From a virus: a DNA stretch of 51,558 nt. Location: positions 1 to 51,558 of the IMG/VR virus record IMGVR_UViG_3300034022_000666. One strand, written 5' to 3'. Positions within the stretch are counted from its first letter, which is position 1; the number at the start of each line of letters is the position of its first letter. Position numbers and translations under genes: made by a program. This document shows, piece after piece, positions 41,666 to 50,597 of this stretch. Under the pieces are notes generated by a model. That model worked only from the letters and a program-made list of their open reading frames with translations. It had not been told where the DNA came from and searched no databases.

Positions 41666-44608
41666 ATGGCAGCTCTAAATTTTCCCGCATCACCATCAGT
41701 CAATCAAGTTTATACTTCTAATGGAAGTAGCTGGTCCTGGACCGGAGATTATTGGCAGACAGTTAACCAAGGTATCCAAGGTGTTCAGGGTGTCCAAGGT
41801 ACCCAAGGTCTTCAGGGTGCCGATGCCGCACAGGGTACGCAAGGTACTCAGGGTCGTCAAGGTATCCAAGGCATTCAGGGAACCCAAGGTGCTCAAGGTA
41901 CCACGGGTATGGCGTTCATTGTTGCACGTACATACGCAACAGTTGCCGCACTTCTTGCTGATACAACTCCTGCTAATATCATTGCGGGTCAATTTGCTCT
42001 CATCAATACAAATGATGTAGAGGATCCGGACAATTCAAAACTTTATCTGTGGGATGGATCCACATACATTTTCACAAATGACCTTTCGGGTACCGCTGGT
42101 ATCCAAGGTACACAAGGAACGCAAGGCGTTCAAGGCACACAGGGAACCCAGGGTACGCAAGGAACGCAAGGAACTCAGGGTACACAAGGTCTTCAAGGTA
42201 CGCAAGGCACCCAAGGTGTTCAAGGTATCCAAGGAACACAAGGAACCCAGGGAACGCAAGGTACTCAAGGCATTCAGGGCATCCAAGGAACACAGGGCAC
42301 GCAGGGTGCACAAGGTCTTCAAGGTACGCAAGGCACGCAGGGTATCCAAGGTATCCAAGGCACGCAAGGTACACAAGGAGCTCAAGGCACCCAAGGTGAA
42401 CAAGGCATTCAAGGCATTCAGGGTACGCAAGGTACTCAAGGCATCCAAGGTATCCAAGGAACTCAGGGCACTCAAGGTATCCAGGGTATTCAAGGCGTCC
42501 AAGGAACACAAGGTATCCAAGGAACTCAGGGCACTCAAGGTGAACAAGGTATCCAAGGCATTCAGGGCATCCAAGGCGTACAAGGAACTCAAGGTACGCA
42601 AGGTCTTCAAGGTACGCAGGGCATCCAAGGTACTCAAGGAACACAAGGTATTCAAGGTGAACAAGGCATTCAGGGTATCCAAGGTATCCAGGGCATCCAG
42701 GGTATCCAAGGAACTCAGGGCACTCAAGGTATCCAAGGCATTCAAGGAACTCAAGGTACGCAAGGTCAACAAGGTATCCAAGGTGAACAAGGCATTCAAG
42801 GTATCCAAGGTATTCAAGGAACGCAAGGTACACAGGGTATCCAAGGTATTCAAGGTACAACAGGTCTCGCCTTCACGATTGCAAAGACCTACCTCTCTGT
42901 TGCTGCATTAACTGCAGACACTTCACCAACAAGTATCATTGCGGGTCAATTTGCTCTCATCAATACAAATGATGTAGAAGATCCTGAAAATTCTCGCTTG
43001 TACATCTGGACAGGATCCACATATACATTTGTTGACGATCTTTCTGGTACCGCAGGTATTCAAGGTATCCAAGGAACACAAGGCACACAGGGTATTCAAG
43101 GTGTACAAGGAACTCAGGGAACACAAGGTATCCAAGGAGCGCAAGGCACTCAGGGTACACAAGGTATTCAAGGTATCCAAGGCACGCAAGGTACACAAGG
43201 CTTGCAAGGCACTCAGGGTACTCAAGGTATCCAAGGCACGCAAGGAACTCAGGGAACACAAGGTACTCAAGGCACCCAAGGTGAACAAGGCATCCAAGGT
43301 ATCCAGGGCATCCAGGGTATCCAAGGAACGCAAGGAACTCAGGGCATTCAAGGTATCCAGGGCATCCAGGGTATTCAAGGAACACAAGGTACTCAAGGTA
43401 TTCAAGGTGAACAGGGTATCCAAGGAATTCAAGGTATCCAGGGCGTTCAAGGAACTCAGGGTACACAAGGAACTCAGGGCTTGCAAGGTACACAAGGTAC
43501 ACAAGGCATCCAAGGTGAACAAGGTATTCAAGGAACCCAAGGTACTCAAGGTATCCAGGGCATTCAAGGAACTCAGGGCACTCAAGGTGAACAAGGTATT
43601 CAAGGAACTCAGGGCATTCAAGGCATTCAGGGTATCCAAGGTACGCAAGGTACGCAGGGTCAACAAGGTATCCAGGGTATTCAAGGCATCCAAGGAACAC
43701 AGGGTACTCAAGGTATCCAAGGTCTCAAGGGTACGCGTATCGTTTCTTCTTCGAATCCTCCAGCATCTGCAGAAATTGACGATCTATGGTGGAATGCAGA
43801 TCTCGGTATCTTGATGATCTATTACTACGATGGTGATTCATACCAATGGGTTACGACATCATCGGGTATTGTAGGACCGCAAGGTTCACAAGGCACTCAG
43901 GGCATCCAAGGAACCCAAGGAACCCAAGGTATTCAAGGTATTGCAGGTATTGCTTTCACGATTGCAAAAACCTATCTTTCTGTTGCAGCTCTTGTTGCTG
44001 ATACAGCCCCTACTTCAATTGTAGCAGGGCAATTTGCTCTCATCAATACCACAAACGTGGAAGATGCAGACAATTCTAAATTGTATATCTGGGATGGAAC
44101 GCAATATATTTTCGTTGACGATCTTTCCGGAGCTGCAGGTATTCAAGGTATTACTGGATCACAAGGCACACAAGGCACACAGGGTATTCAAGGTATCCAA
44201 GGTATCCAAGGTATTCTAGGTGTTCAAGGTGCTGCTGGATTCGTGGGATCTAATGGAACTCAAGGTACTCAGGGTACACAAGGATTGCAAGGAACATCAG
44301 GAGCAAATAATCTTCCTGCAAATGCTCAAAGCACAAGTTATGCCCTCGTGATCGGCGATGTTGGTAAATACATCAACATTACTACGGGCGGTGTCACGGT
44401 TCCTGCAGGAGTCTTCGCTTCGGGTGACGTTGTATCAGTCTTTAATAACTCTACCTCGAATCAAACAATTACTCAAGGTTCAACAGTTACAATGTATCTT
44501 GCTGGATCTGCTACAACTGGAAATAGAACATTGTCACAGTACGGTCTCACAACTGTACTCTGCGTTGGATCAAATACATTCGTAATCTCTGGTGCTGGTC
44601 TCACATAA
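41666..44608 (+). CDS. Very long Gly-X-Gln collagen-like tail fibre
   Basis: The 980-residue protein begins with a docking domain, [20 protein letters not shown] and WSWTGDYW, shared with the genes at 48149 and 50598. Gly-X-Gln triplets then fill most of the chain (X mostly Ile, Thr, Val, Leu; almost no Pro), interrupted by three copies of module A (about residues 81-143, 400-463, 761-824) and one copy of module B (about 690-735). The last 100 residues are a beta-rich cap ([21 protein letters not shown], ending VISGAGLT). No S74 chaperone is present, unlike the fibres at 27838 and 37021. Confidence 0.85.
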   Translation: MAALNFPASPSVNQVYTSNGSSWSWTGDYWQTVNQGIQGVQGVQGTQGLQGADAAQGTQGTQGRQGIQGIQGTQGAQGTTGMAFIVARTYATVAALLADTTPANIIAGQFALINTNDVEDPDNSKLYLWDGSTYIFTNDLSGTAGIQGTQGTQGVQGTQGTQGTQGTQGTQGTQGLQGTQGTQGVQGIQGTQGTQGTQGTQGIQGIQGTQGTQGAQGLQGTQGTQGIQGIQGTQGTQGAQGTQGEQGIQGIQGTQGTQGIQGIQGTQGTQGIQGIQGVQGTQGIQGTQGTQGEQGIQGIQGIQGVQGTQGTQGLQGTQGIQGTQGTQGIQGEQGIQGIQGIQGIQGIQGTQGTQGIQGIQGTQGTQGQQGIQGEQGIQGIQGIQGTQGTQGIQGIQGTTGLAFTIAKTYLSVAALTADTSPTSIIAGQFALINTNDVEDPENSRLYIWTGSTYTFVDDLSGTAGIQGIQGTQGTQGIQGVQGTQGTQGIQGAQGTQGTQGIQGIQGTQGTQGLQGTQGTQGIQGTQGTQGTQGTQGTQGEQGIQGIQGIQGIQGTQGTQGIQGIQGIQGIQGTQGTQGIQGEQGIQGIQGIQGVQGTQGTQGTQGLQGTQGTQGIQGEQGIQGTQGTQGIQGIQGTQGTQGEQGIQGTQGIQGIQGIQGTQGTQGQQGIQGIQGIQGTQGTQGIQGLKGTRIVSSSNPPASAEIDDLWWNADLGILMIYYYDGDSYQWVTTSSGIVGPQGSQGTQGIQGTQGTQGIQGIAGIAFTIAKTYLSVAALVADTAPTSIVAGQFALINTTNVEDADNSKLYIWDGTQYIFVDDLSGAAGIQGITGSQGTQGTQGIQGIQGIQGILGVQGAAGFVGSNGTQGTQGTQGLQGTSGANNLPANAQSTSYALVIGDVGKYINITTGGVTVPAGVFASGDVVSVFNNSTSNQTITQGSTVTMYLAGSATTGNRTLSQYGLTTVLCVGSNTFVISGAGLT

Positions 44609-44622
44609 TTCTAATATAACAT

Positions 44623-47600
44623 ATGTCACGCGGATCCAATCACGTCTTAGCAAGAACAAGTATTCCCGTAACAGAGGTTAGCTTTACCCCCGTAACATAT
44701 ACGGGAGGTACGCTGACGGCTGGAGTTGCAAGTGTGACTCCATCCAATGCTACGCACTCTACGCCAACATCTACGCAGGTAAATGCTGGTACGCATAGTA
44801 CTTCAATTACTGGTACTGGAGCCTTTAATAAAACTGTTTCTGCAAATTGGACCATCAATCCAGCATCACTGGTTTCAGTTGGTTTTGCTGCGCAGACCTA
44901 TACAGGAAGTGCACTTACCCCAGTCGTTAATTCAGTAAATCCTGCTGCTGCAACGTATTCAACATCTGCAATTGCAAAAACAAATGCTGGTACATATACG
45001 GATAGTGGTATCACAGGAACAACAAATTATACCGGGACAGTCACAGGCTCATTCGTCGTAAATCGTGCATCAATGGTTTCAGTTGGTTTTGCTGCGCAAA
45101 CCTATACCGGAAGTCCATTGACTCCTGCAGTGAATGCCGTGAATCCAGCTGCTGCAACTTACACAACAAGTGCAGTTCCAAAAACAAATGCTGGAACTTA
45201 TTCGGACAGTTCAGTGACTGGAACCACGAATTATCAAGGTACAGTCAATGGTAGTTTTGTGGTGAATCCAGCATCAATGGTTTCAGTTGGGTTTGCAGCG
45301 CAGACCTATACTGGAAGTGCATTGACTCCTGTGGTGAATTCTGTAAGCCCAGCAGCCGCGACGTATACTACATCAGCAGTCGCAAAAACAAATGCTGGTA
45401 CATATACAGATAGTGGTATTACGGGAACAACCAATTATACTGGCACAGTGACGGGCTCATTCGTCGTAAATCGTGCTTCGATGGTATCCGTAGGGTTTGC
45501 AGCGCAGACCTATACCGGAAGTTCACTCACTCCTGTTGTCAATGCGGTAAATCCTGCTGCAGCAACGTATACTACATCAGCTGTTGCAAAAACAAATGCT
45601 GGTACATATACAGACAGTTCCGTCACGGGAACAACAAATTATCAAGGTACAGTCACAGGCTCATTCGTCGTAAATCGTGCATCAATGGTAGGATTTACCA
45701 TCGGTGCTCAAACATATACCGGTTCACCATTGACTCCTGCAGTTGCAAGCGTGAATCCTGCTGCAGCAACGTATTCAACAAGTTTTACAAATCAGACGAA
45801 CGCTGGAACTTATTCAAATTCCATTACTGGAACAACGAACTATCAAGGCACAGTCAATGCTAATTTTGTAGTAAATCCAGCAACAGTGACCGCAATCACG
45901 TGGAACACCGTAACATACAACGGTGTTTCACAGACTCCATCAACCGCGTCACGTACGCCAGCGGCTGCAACGGGTAATGTTGGAACAGCGCAGACAAATG
46001 CTGGTTCATACACAACAACATTTACTGGAACTGGAAATTATACCGGTAGTCCAACTGCTACATGGACAATTAATCCAGCATCGGTTACATTCTCTTATTC
46101 GAGCACATCCAAGACGTATAATGGTGCAGCGCAGTCGCCAACAGTGACTCCTTCAAACGGATCCGCGACGTATAGCAATGGCGGAACAACTTCTGCTACA
46201 TCTCCTGGATCATATACAATTACATCAACAGCATCAGGAAATTATACCGGTTCTGGATCCTCTGCCTGGACTATTGCGAAAGCAAATCAAGCCTCAGTCA
46301 CAGTTTCCGCTGCATCGTCGATGACGTATGGAACCGGTTCTACCTGGTACGGTGGCGGTGGAACTGGTACGGGTCAAATGTATTGGAATGTGCCAGGTTA
46401 TATTGGAGACAATGCAGCAACATCTGCAACATTGTCCACTCAATTGAGTGCCAACGCATATTACACGATGCGTTTCTATAAGGCTGGCGATGCAAATTAT
46501 AACCAATCAAATAACGCGGATCAATCTTTCTACGTAAATCCAGCCTCAGTCACATTCTCTTATACAAATACATCATTTAGCTATAATGGTGCAGCGCAGG
46601 GTCCAACAGTGACTCCTTCAAATGGATCAGCCACATACAGTAATGGCGGAACAACTTCTGCCACGAACGCTGGTTCATACACGATCACGTCTTCTGCAAA
46701 TGGTAATTATAGCGGTTCTGGATCCTCTTCCTGGAGTATTGCAAAAATAGGTCAGGGCACAGTGTCAATTTCTGGAGCAACAACTGGTACTGTTGGTAAT
46801 TCTTATAGCTACACCGCATCTGGTGGTAGTGGCGGTGGTGCTTATGTTTTCGGTAGTTCCGGATCTGGTAGCACAAATCCTAATAGCGTTTACTTTGGTT
46901 CAACTGGTACATTCTACGTTAACGTATATAAAGCTGCAGATACAAATTATAACCAGTCAAATACTGCGACAGCAACAATTGTAATTTCTCCTCCACCTCC
47001 GCTTGAAGTCACTCTTACCTATAATGGTGGTGGTCAAAACTATACCGTACCTTCCGGTAAAACCTCAGTGACAGTTTACGCATACGGTGCTGGCGGTGGC
47101 GCTGGTATCGGAGTGCCGGGTGGCTATGGCGGTCTAGCTCGCGCAACCTACTCAGTTTCTGGTGGCCAAAACATTTATGCTGAAATCGGCCAGGGCGGAT
47201 CTTATTCATACCAAGCGTATGGCGGCGGTGGCGCACCTCACGGCATCGGTGGCGGTGGTGGTGGTCTCACGTATGTCTCGATGCCAGATGGCAGTTGGCT
47301 CAGAGCCGGAGCGGGTGGCGGCTCGGGTAACTCTGGTAATACCGACGGTTATGGCGGCGATGCTGGATATAACGGCGCAGGCGGCGGAGGCGTAGGTGGA
47401 TACGCTGAAGGCGGTGGCGGTGGCGGTCATACCGGCGGTGGCGGTGGCGGTGGCTATTCGAATGATGGCGGCAGCGGCGGCAGCGGTGGAAATAATTATG
47501 GTGGATCTGCAGGATCCGGTGACTATAGCGCAGGATCTGGCGGCAGCGGCTATGGCGGCGGCGGCGGTGGCGCTGGTCATAATGCCACATATCCATTCGG

Positions 47601-47736
47601 CGCAGGCGGCGGTGGCGGTGGATCATGCTACGTCTCTGGCGGAAGTAATGTTCACGAGGGTGGCGGCGGCGGTGCACCGGGCGAGCCAAACTTTAATGCT
47701 GGTGCAAACGGTTCAGTCTTATTAGTATTCACGTAA
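44623..47736 (+). CDS. Giant adhesin: MBG-type Ig-like repeats plus glycine-rich tip
   Basis: The 1037-residue protein has about ten tandem repeats of roughly 70-80 residues over residues 15-785. The unit is (V/F)GFAAQTYTGS-x-LTP, VNPAAATY, TNAGTY, GTTNY-x-GTV-x-(G/A) and (F/W)-x-(V/I)N(R/P)AS, resembling the MBG family of extracellular bacterial proteins. Later copies diverge (TSKTYNGAAQSPTVTPS). After PPPPLEVTLTYNGGG (about 790) a glycine-rich domain with many GGGG runs ends the protein (FNAGANGSVLLVFT). Such a stalk plus polyglycine sandwich fits a receptor-binding fibre. It is 14 bases after the previous gene. Confidence 0.75.
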   Translation: MSRGSNHVLARTSIPVTEVSFTPVTYTGGTLTAGVASVTPSNATHSTPTSTQVNAGTHSTSITGTGAFNKTVSANWTINPASLVSVGFAAQTYTGSALTPVVNSVNPAAATYSTSAIAKTNAGTYTDSGITGTTNYTGTVTGSFVVNRASMVSVGFAAQTYTGSPLTPAVNAVNPAAATYTTSAVPKTNAGTYSDSSVTGTTNYQGTVNGSFVVNPASMVSVGFAAQTYTGSALTPVVNSVSPAAATYTTSAVAKTNAGTYTDSGITGTTNYTGTVTGSFVVNRASMVSVGFAAQTYTGSSLTPVVNAVNPAAATYTTSAVAKTNAGTYTDSSVTGTTNYQGTVTGSFVVNRASMVGFTIGAQTYTGSPLTPAVASVNPAAATYSTSFTNQTNAGTYSNSITGTTNYQGTVNANFVVNPATVTAITWNTVTYNGVSQTPSTASRTPAAATGNVGTAQTNAGSYTTTFTGTGNYTGSPTATWTINPASVTFSYSSTSKTYNGAAQSPTVTPSNGSATYSNGGTTSATSPGSYTITSTASGNYTGSGSSAWTIAKANQASVTVSAASSMTYGTGSTWYGGGGTGTGQMYWNVPGYIGDNAATSATLSTQLSANAYYTMRFYKAGDANYNQSNNADQSFYVNPASVTFSYTNTSFSYNGAAQGPTVTPSNGSATYSNGGTTSATNAGSYTITSSANGNYSGSGSSSWSIAKIGQGTVSISGATTGTVGNSYSYTASGGSGGGAYVFGSSGSGSTNPNSVYFGSTGTFYVNVYKAADTNYNQSNTATATIVISPPPPLEVTLTYNGGGQNYTVPSGKTSVTVYAYGAGGGAGIGVPGGYGGLARATYSVSGGQNIYAEIGQGGSYSYQAYGGGGAPHGIGGGGGGLTYVSMPDGSWLRAGAGGGSGNSGNTDGYGGDAGYNGAGGGGVGGYAEGGGGGGHTGGGGGGGYSNDGGSGGSGGNNYGGSAGSGDYSAGSGGSGYGGGGGGAGHNATYPFGAGGGGGGSCYVSGGSNVHEGGGGGAPGEPNFNAGANGSVLLVFT

Positions 47737-47740
47737 AATT

Positions 47741-48043
47741 ATGAAAGTACAACTACCAACAAACTCACATAATCTTAGCAATACTCTATTCATTGAAGTA
47801 ATAGAGATTGCAGAGGTTGACATTCTAACTACAGGATTTAAAGCGGGCCATTGCAAATGGCGCATTGTAGATTCTGCCGATACTGTTATTATTCCTCCAG
47901 GGCAGCCGTATATCCGTACTCAGCTTCCCGTGATGATCTCTAAATTATGGGATAAAACTGATGAGCATTTCGTTGAGCTGCTCATCGAGTATCTGACTCC
48001 CATGGCATTACGCCTTCCAGTAGGTTATACCGCTCCGGTATAA
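47741..48043 (+). CDS. Unrecognised 100-residue protein after the giant adhesin
   Basis: The protein starts four bases after the adhesin gene. It has KVQLPTNSHNLSNTLFIEVIEIAEVDILT and a C-terminal part with FVELLIEYLTPMALRLPVGY, a mixed alpha/beta composition without Gly runs, and few Lys residues. It has no membrane segment and no motif I recognise. By position it may be a chaperone or tip partner for the adhesin, in the way that short genes often follow fibre genes. A perfect 12-pair hairpin follows the stop. Confidence 0.6.
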   Translation: MKVQLPTNSHNLSNTLFIEVIEIAEVDILTTGFKAGHCKWRIVDSADTVIIPPGQPYIRTQLPVMISKLWDKTDEHFVELLIEYLTPMALRLPVGYTAPV

Positions 48044-48056
48044 TTTAGTTTAAAAC

Positions 48057-48087
48057 TTCTGCTAAACATATTGAGTGTTTAGCAGAA
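48057..48087 (+). terminator. Terminator-like hairpin after 48043
   Basis: TTCTGCTAAACA (48057-48068) pairs perfectly with TGTTTAGCAGAA (48076-48087) around a 7-base loop. No clear T run follows on the plus strand, so it may act mainly as a 3' end stabiliser. The gap to 48148 otherwise holds only the late promoter. Confidence 0.55.
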
Positions 48088-48131
48088 TTCAGTCTGTGTG
48101 AAATAACTTACTAATTTGCAAATTTTTAAGT

Positions 48132-48139
48132 TATAAATA
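48132..48139 (+). promoter_or_regulatory. Late promoter TATAAATA before the tailspike
   Basis: This is a perfect box nine bases before the ATG at 48149, giving a leader of about four bases. It has the same spacing as at 15680 and 30134. Confidence 0.75.
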
Positions 48140-48148
48140 GAATACATC

Positions 48149-50554
48149 ATGGCACTTTCATTTCCGAATTCACCTTCACTCAACGACGTTTATACCTATG
48201 GCGGTAAAAGCTGGCAGTGGAATGGTAATTATTGGATCTCGATTAATTATGGCCAACAAGGAGTCTCTGGTGCTCAAGGAGCTCAAGGACTTCAGGGTAC
48301 TCAAGGACTTCAAGGCGCCACGGGTCTTGCTTTCACAATTGCAAAGACGTACGCTTCGGTTGCTGCATTAACTGCAGACACTTCACCCGCATCTATTATT
48401 CCAGGACAGTTTGCTCTCATCAATACAGCAAATGTAGAAGATGCAGAGAATTCTAAACTGTATATCTGGGATGGATCGAGTTATATCTTTGTTGACGATC
48501 TATCCGGTGCGGCAGGTATTCAAGGCGTAACCGGATCACAGGGCGTCACGGGAATTCAAGGAGCTCTCGGAACGCAAGGCGCTCAGGGTACTCAGGGACT
48601 CCAGGGTATTCAAGGAATTCAAGGTGCCACAGGTTCTCAGGGAACTCTTGGTGCACAAGGTTCTCAGGGACTTCAAGGTATTCAAGGTACTGAAGGATCG
48701 CAAGGAATTCAAGGCGTTCAAGGACTTCATGGAACATCCGGTACTCAGGGTACTCAAGGAGCGCAAGGTCTTCAAGGTATTATTGGATCGCAGGGTGCGC
48801 AGGGTACTGCTGGATTTGTAGGATCAAACGGTGCACAGGGATCCCAAGGTGTTCAAGGTGCACAAGGTGGCCAAGGTGTTCAAGGTACGCAGGGTATTCA
48901 AGGACTTCAAGGTACTGAAGGATCGCAGGGTGTGCAAGGACTTCAAGGACTTCAAGGTACTGCAGGATTTGTAGGATCAAACGGTGCACAGGGTATTCAA
49001 GGTATCCAAGGTGTGACTGGTTCACAGGGAAGTAATGGATCGACTGGTAATACAGGTTCTACTGGAGCTCAAGGAATTCAAGGACTACAGGGTATCCAAG
49101 GTACGCAAGGTATTCAAGGCTTAAAGGGAACAAAGATTTCACATTCAGAAAATCCTCCTTCAAGTCCAAATGTAAATGATCTTTGGTGGAATTCTTCCGA
49201 CGCGGTGTTAATGATTTATTACGACGACGGAGATAGTACTCAGTGGGTAAGTGCAAATTCTGGAATGGTTGGACCTCAGGGCACGAATGGATCTCAAGGC
49301 ACAACTGGCCTTGGCGTTGCCACAACAGGACCACTGTATGGACGTTTGCGCAAAGCAATTTCAGGCACAATCACTTCAAGTTCGGATGTGAATTGGACGA
49401 GTCCCGACGAGTTTAACGTAAAAGATTATGGCGCAGTTGGAGACGACTCCACTGATGACAGTAGCGCCTTTGCTGCTGCTCTGGCCGCTGCGTGTGCAGC
49501 GGGGCGTGGAGTCACTTTAAAAATTCCACATGGAAGCTACAAAATTTTAGATACTTTAACTGGTACGTTTGGAGTAAATAACCAAATGTATGGTCTCACA
49601 ATTGCGGGAGACGGAATCGGAACAAGCATCATAAAACAATACGGAACGAATAAGGGTGTTTTTAACATTACAAATTCTGCGGTTGCAGGATGTTTAACAG
49701 TTAGAAATCTTTCGTGCTGGAATCAACCAGGCGTAATGAGCACTCAGGCGTGTATTAAATATGAGGTAACACAAATTGCAAATGATGACGCTCATGCTAA
49801 TTTGCGTGTGGATAATTTGCAAATTGCTTCTCCTTTCGGAGCAGGAACTTGGGCCATTGGATTAGATCTATATCGAGTTCATTGTGGTAATATATCCAAT
49901 TATCAATATTGCGGAGACAATGCTGGAGGCGGAACTGGTATTGTGTTTCAGAAATCTGGAGTAGCAGCTACTGCAGGATCCAACAAGTCCATGGCCTGCG
50001 TGATTCAAGCATCTCAGATGAATCTTTGCGGTACAGGAGTTATGATCAAAGATTCAATGGAGACTTGTTTAATTGATAAGTGTTTAATGGTTGGTGTGGT
50101 GTACGGTGTGCAAGCGGATTACTGTATTCATCTTGGAGTGTCGAACTCCCACATTAATGCATCAACAAATGCTATTTTATCTACAGGAGTTGGAGCAGGC
50201 GGAGCAGTGGACCAGGGCCTCATAACAAATAATTCTCTGTATGCAGATAGTGCAAATGTAGAATCAGTAAAGGGCCCGTTTGTTAGATCTGTGATCTCTG
50301 GTAATCAATTTCTTTCTACAGCTCAAAGTTCCGGAACAGTAGGAGTTCGTTTGACTACTGGAAGTACTGGAAACAATATTAGTGGAAATACCTTTGCGTG
50401 GCACGTGCTTAGTTACGTTATTGCTGATTCGGGCTCGACATACAATATGGTCACTGGAAATATGGCATCAAGAAATAATGCTGCTGCGACAACGCCGTTT
50501 AATAACCAGGGTGGCGGAACGAACAGCTTCACGAACAATATTTACCAACCCTAA
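48149..50554 (+). CDS. Collagen-like tailspike with beta-helix (pectate-lyase-like) end
   Basis: The 801-residue protein has the docking domain (LSFPNSPSLNDVYTYGGKSW, WQWNGNYW), then Gly-X-Gln repeats with one copy of module A (about 58-122) and one of module B (about 327-375). From residue about 420 it is a right-handed beta-helix: FNVKDYGAVGDDSTDDSSAF opens the pectate-lyase-3-like domain, and strands such as LTIAGDGIGTSIIKQYG and ISGNTFAWHV continue to the end. Such domains usually bind or cut host polysaccharide. I see no confident catalytic residues, so binding only is also possible. Confidence 0.8.
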   Translation: MALSFPNSPSLNDVYTYGGKSWQWNGNYWISINYGQQGVSGAQGAQGLQGTQGLQGATGLAFTIAKTYASVAALTADTSPASIIPGQFALINTANVEDAENSKLYIWDGSSYIFVDDLSGAAGIQGVTGSQGVTGIQGALGTQGAQGTQGLQGIQGIQGATGSQGTLGAQGSQGLQGIQGTEGSQGIQGVQGLHGTSGTQGTQGAQGLQGIIGSQGAQGTAGFVGSNGAQGSQGVQGAQGGQGVQGTQGIQGLQGTEGSQGVQGLQGLQGTAGFVGSNGAQGIQGIQGVTGSQGSNGSTGNTGSTGAQGIQGLQGIQGTQGIQGLKGTKISHSENPPSSPNVNDLWWNSSDAVLMIYYDDGDSTQWVSANSGMVGPQGTNGSQGTTGLGVATTGPLYGRLRKAISGTITSSSDVNWTSPDEFNVKDYGAVGDDSTDDSSAFAAALAAACAAGRGVTLKIPHGSYKILDTLTGTFGVNNQMYGLTIAGDGIGTSIIKQYGTNKGVFNITNSAVAGCLTVRNLSCWNQPGVMSTQACIKYEVTQIANDDAHANLRVDNLQIASPFGAGTWAIGLDLYRVHCGNISNYQYCGDNAGGGTGIVFQKSGVAATAGSNKSMACVIQASQMNLCGTGVMIKDSMETCLIDKCLMVGVVYGVQADYCIHLGVSNSHINASTNAILSTGVGAGGAVDQGLITNNSLYADSANVESVKGPFVRSVISGNQFLSTAQSSGTVGVRLTTGSTGNNISGNTFAWHVLSYVIADSGSTYNMVTGNMASRNNAAATTPFNNQGGGTNSFTNNIYQP

Positions 50555-50583
50555 TCCTTGAGTTTAGACGATTGTAAAAAAAC

Positions 50584-50591
50584 AATAAATA
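50584..50591 (+). promoter_or_regulatory. Late-promoter-like box AATAAATA before 50598
   Basis: It has one mismatch to TATAAATA and lies six bases before the ATG, so the transcript would be leaderless or nearly so. Confidence 0.5.
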
Positions 50592-50597
50592 CTTAAA

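Noticed and set aside
42035-43720. Long open frames on the minus strand through the collagen-like genes (also at 37138, 38414, 28576)
   Set aside because: They are mirror images of Gly-X-Gln coding DNA and give low-complexity Leu/Thr or Leu/Tyr/Gly strings without starts, spacing or motifs of real proteins.
41750-43730. CRISPR-like regular short repeats
   Set aside because: Repeats are 9-base multiples inside a reading frame, without unique spacers or cas genes.
42054-43814. Plus-strand alternative frames in the triplet repeats giving Lys/Val-rich proteins
   Set aside because: They are shifted readings of the same repeats; the Gly-X-Gln frame has the docking domain, modules and cap in one continuous chain.
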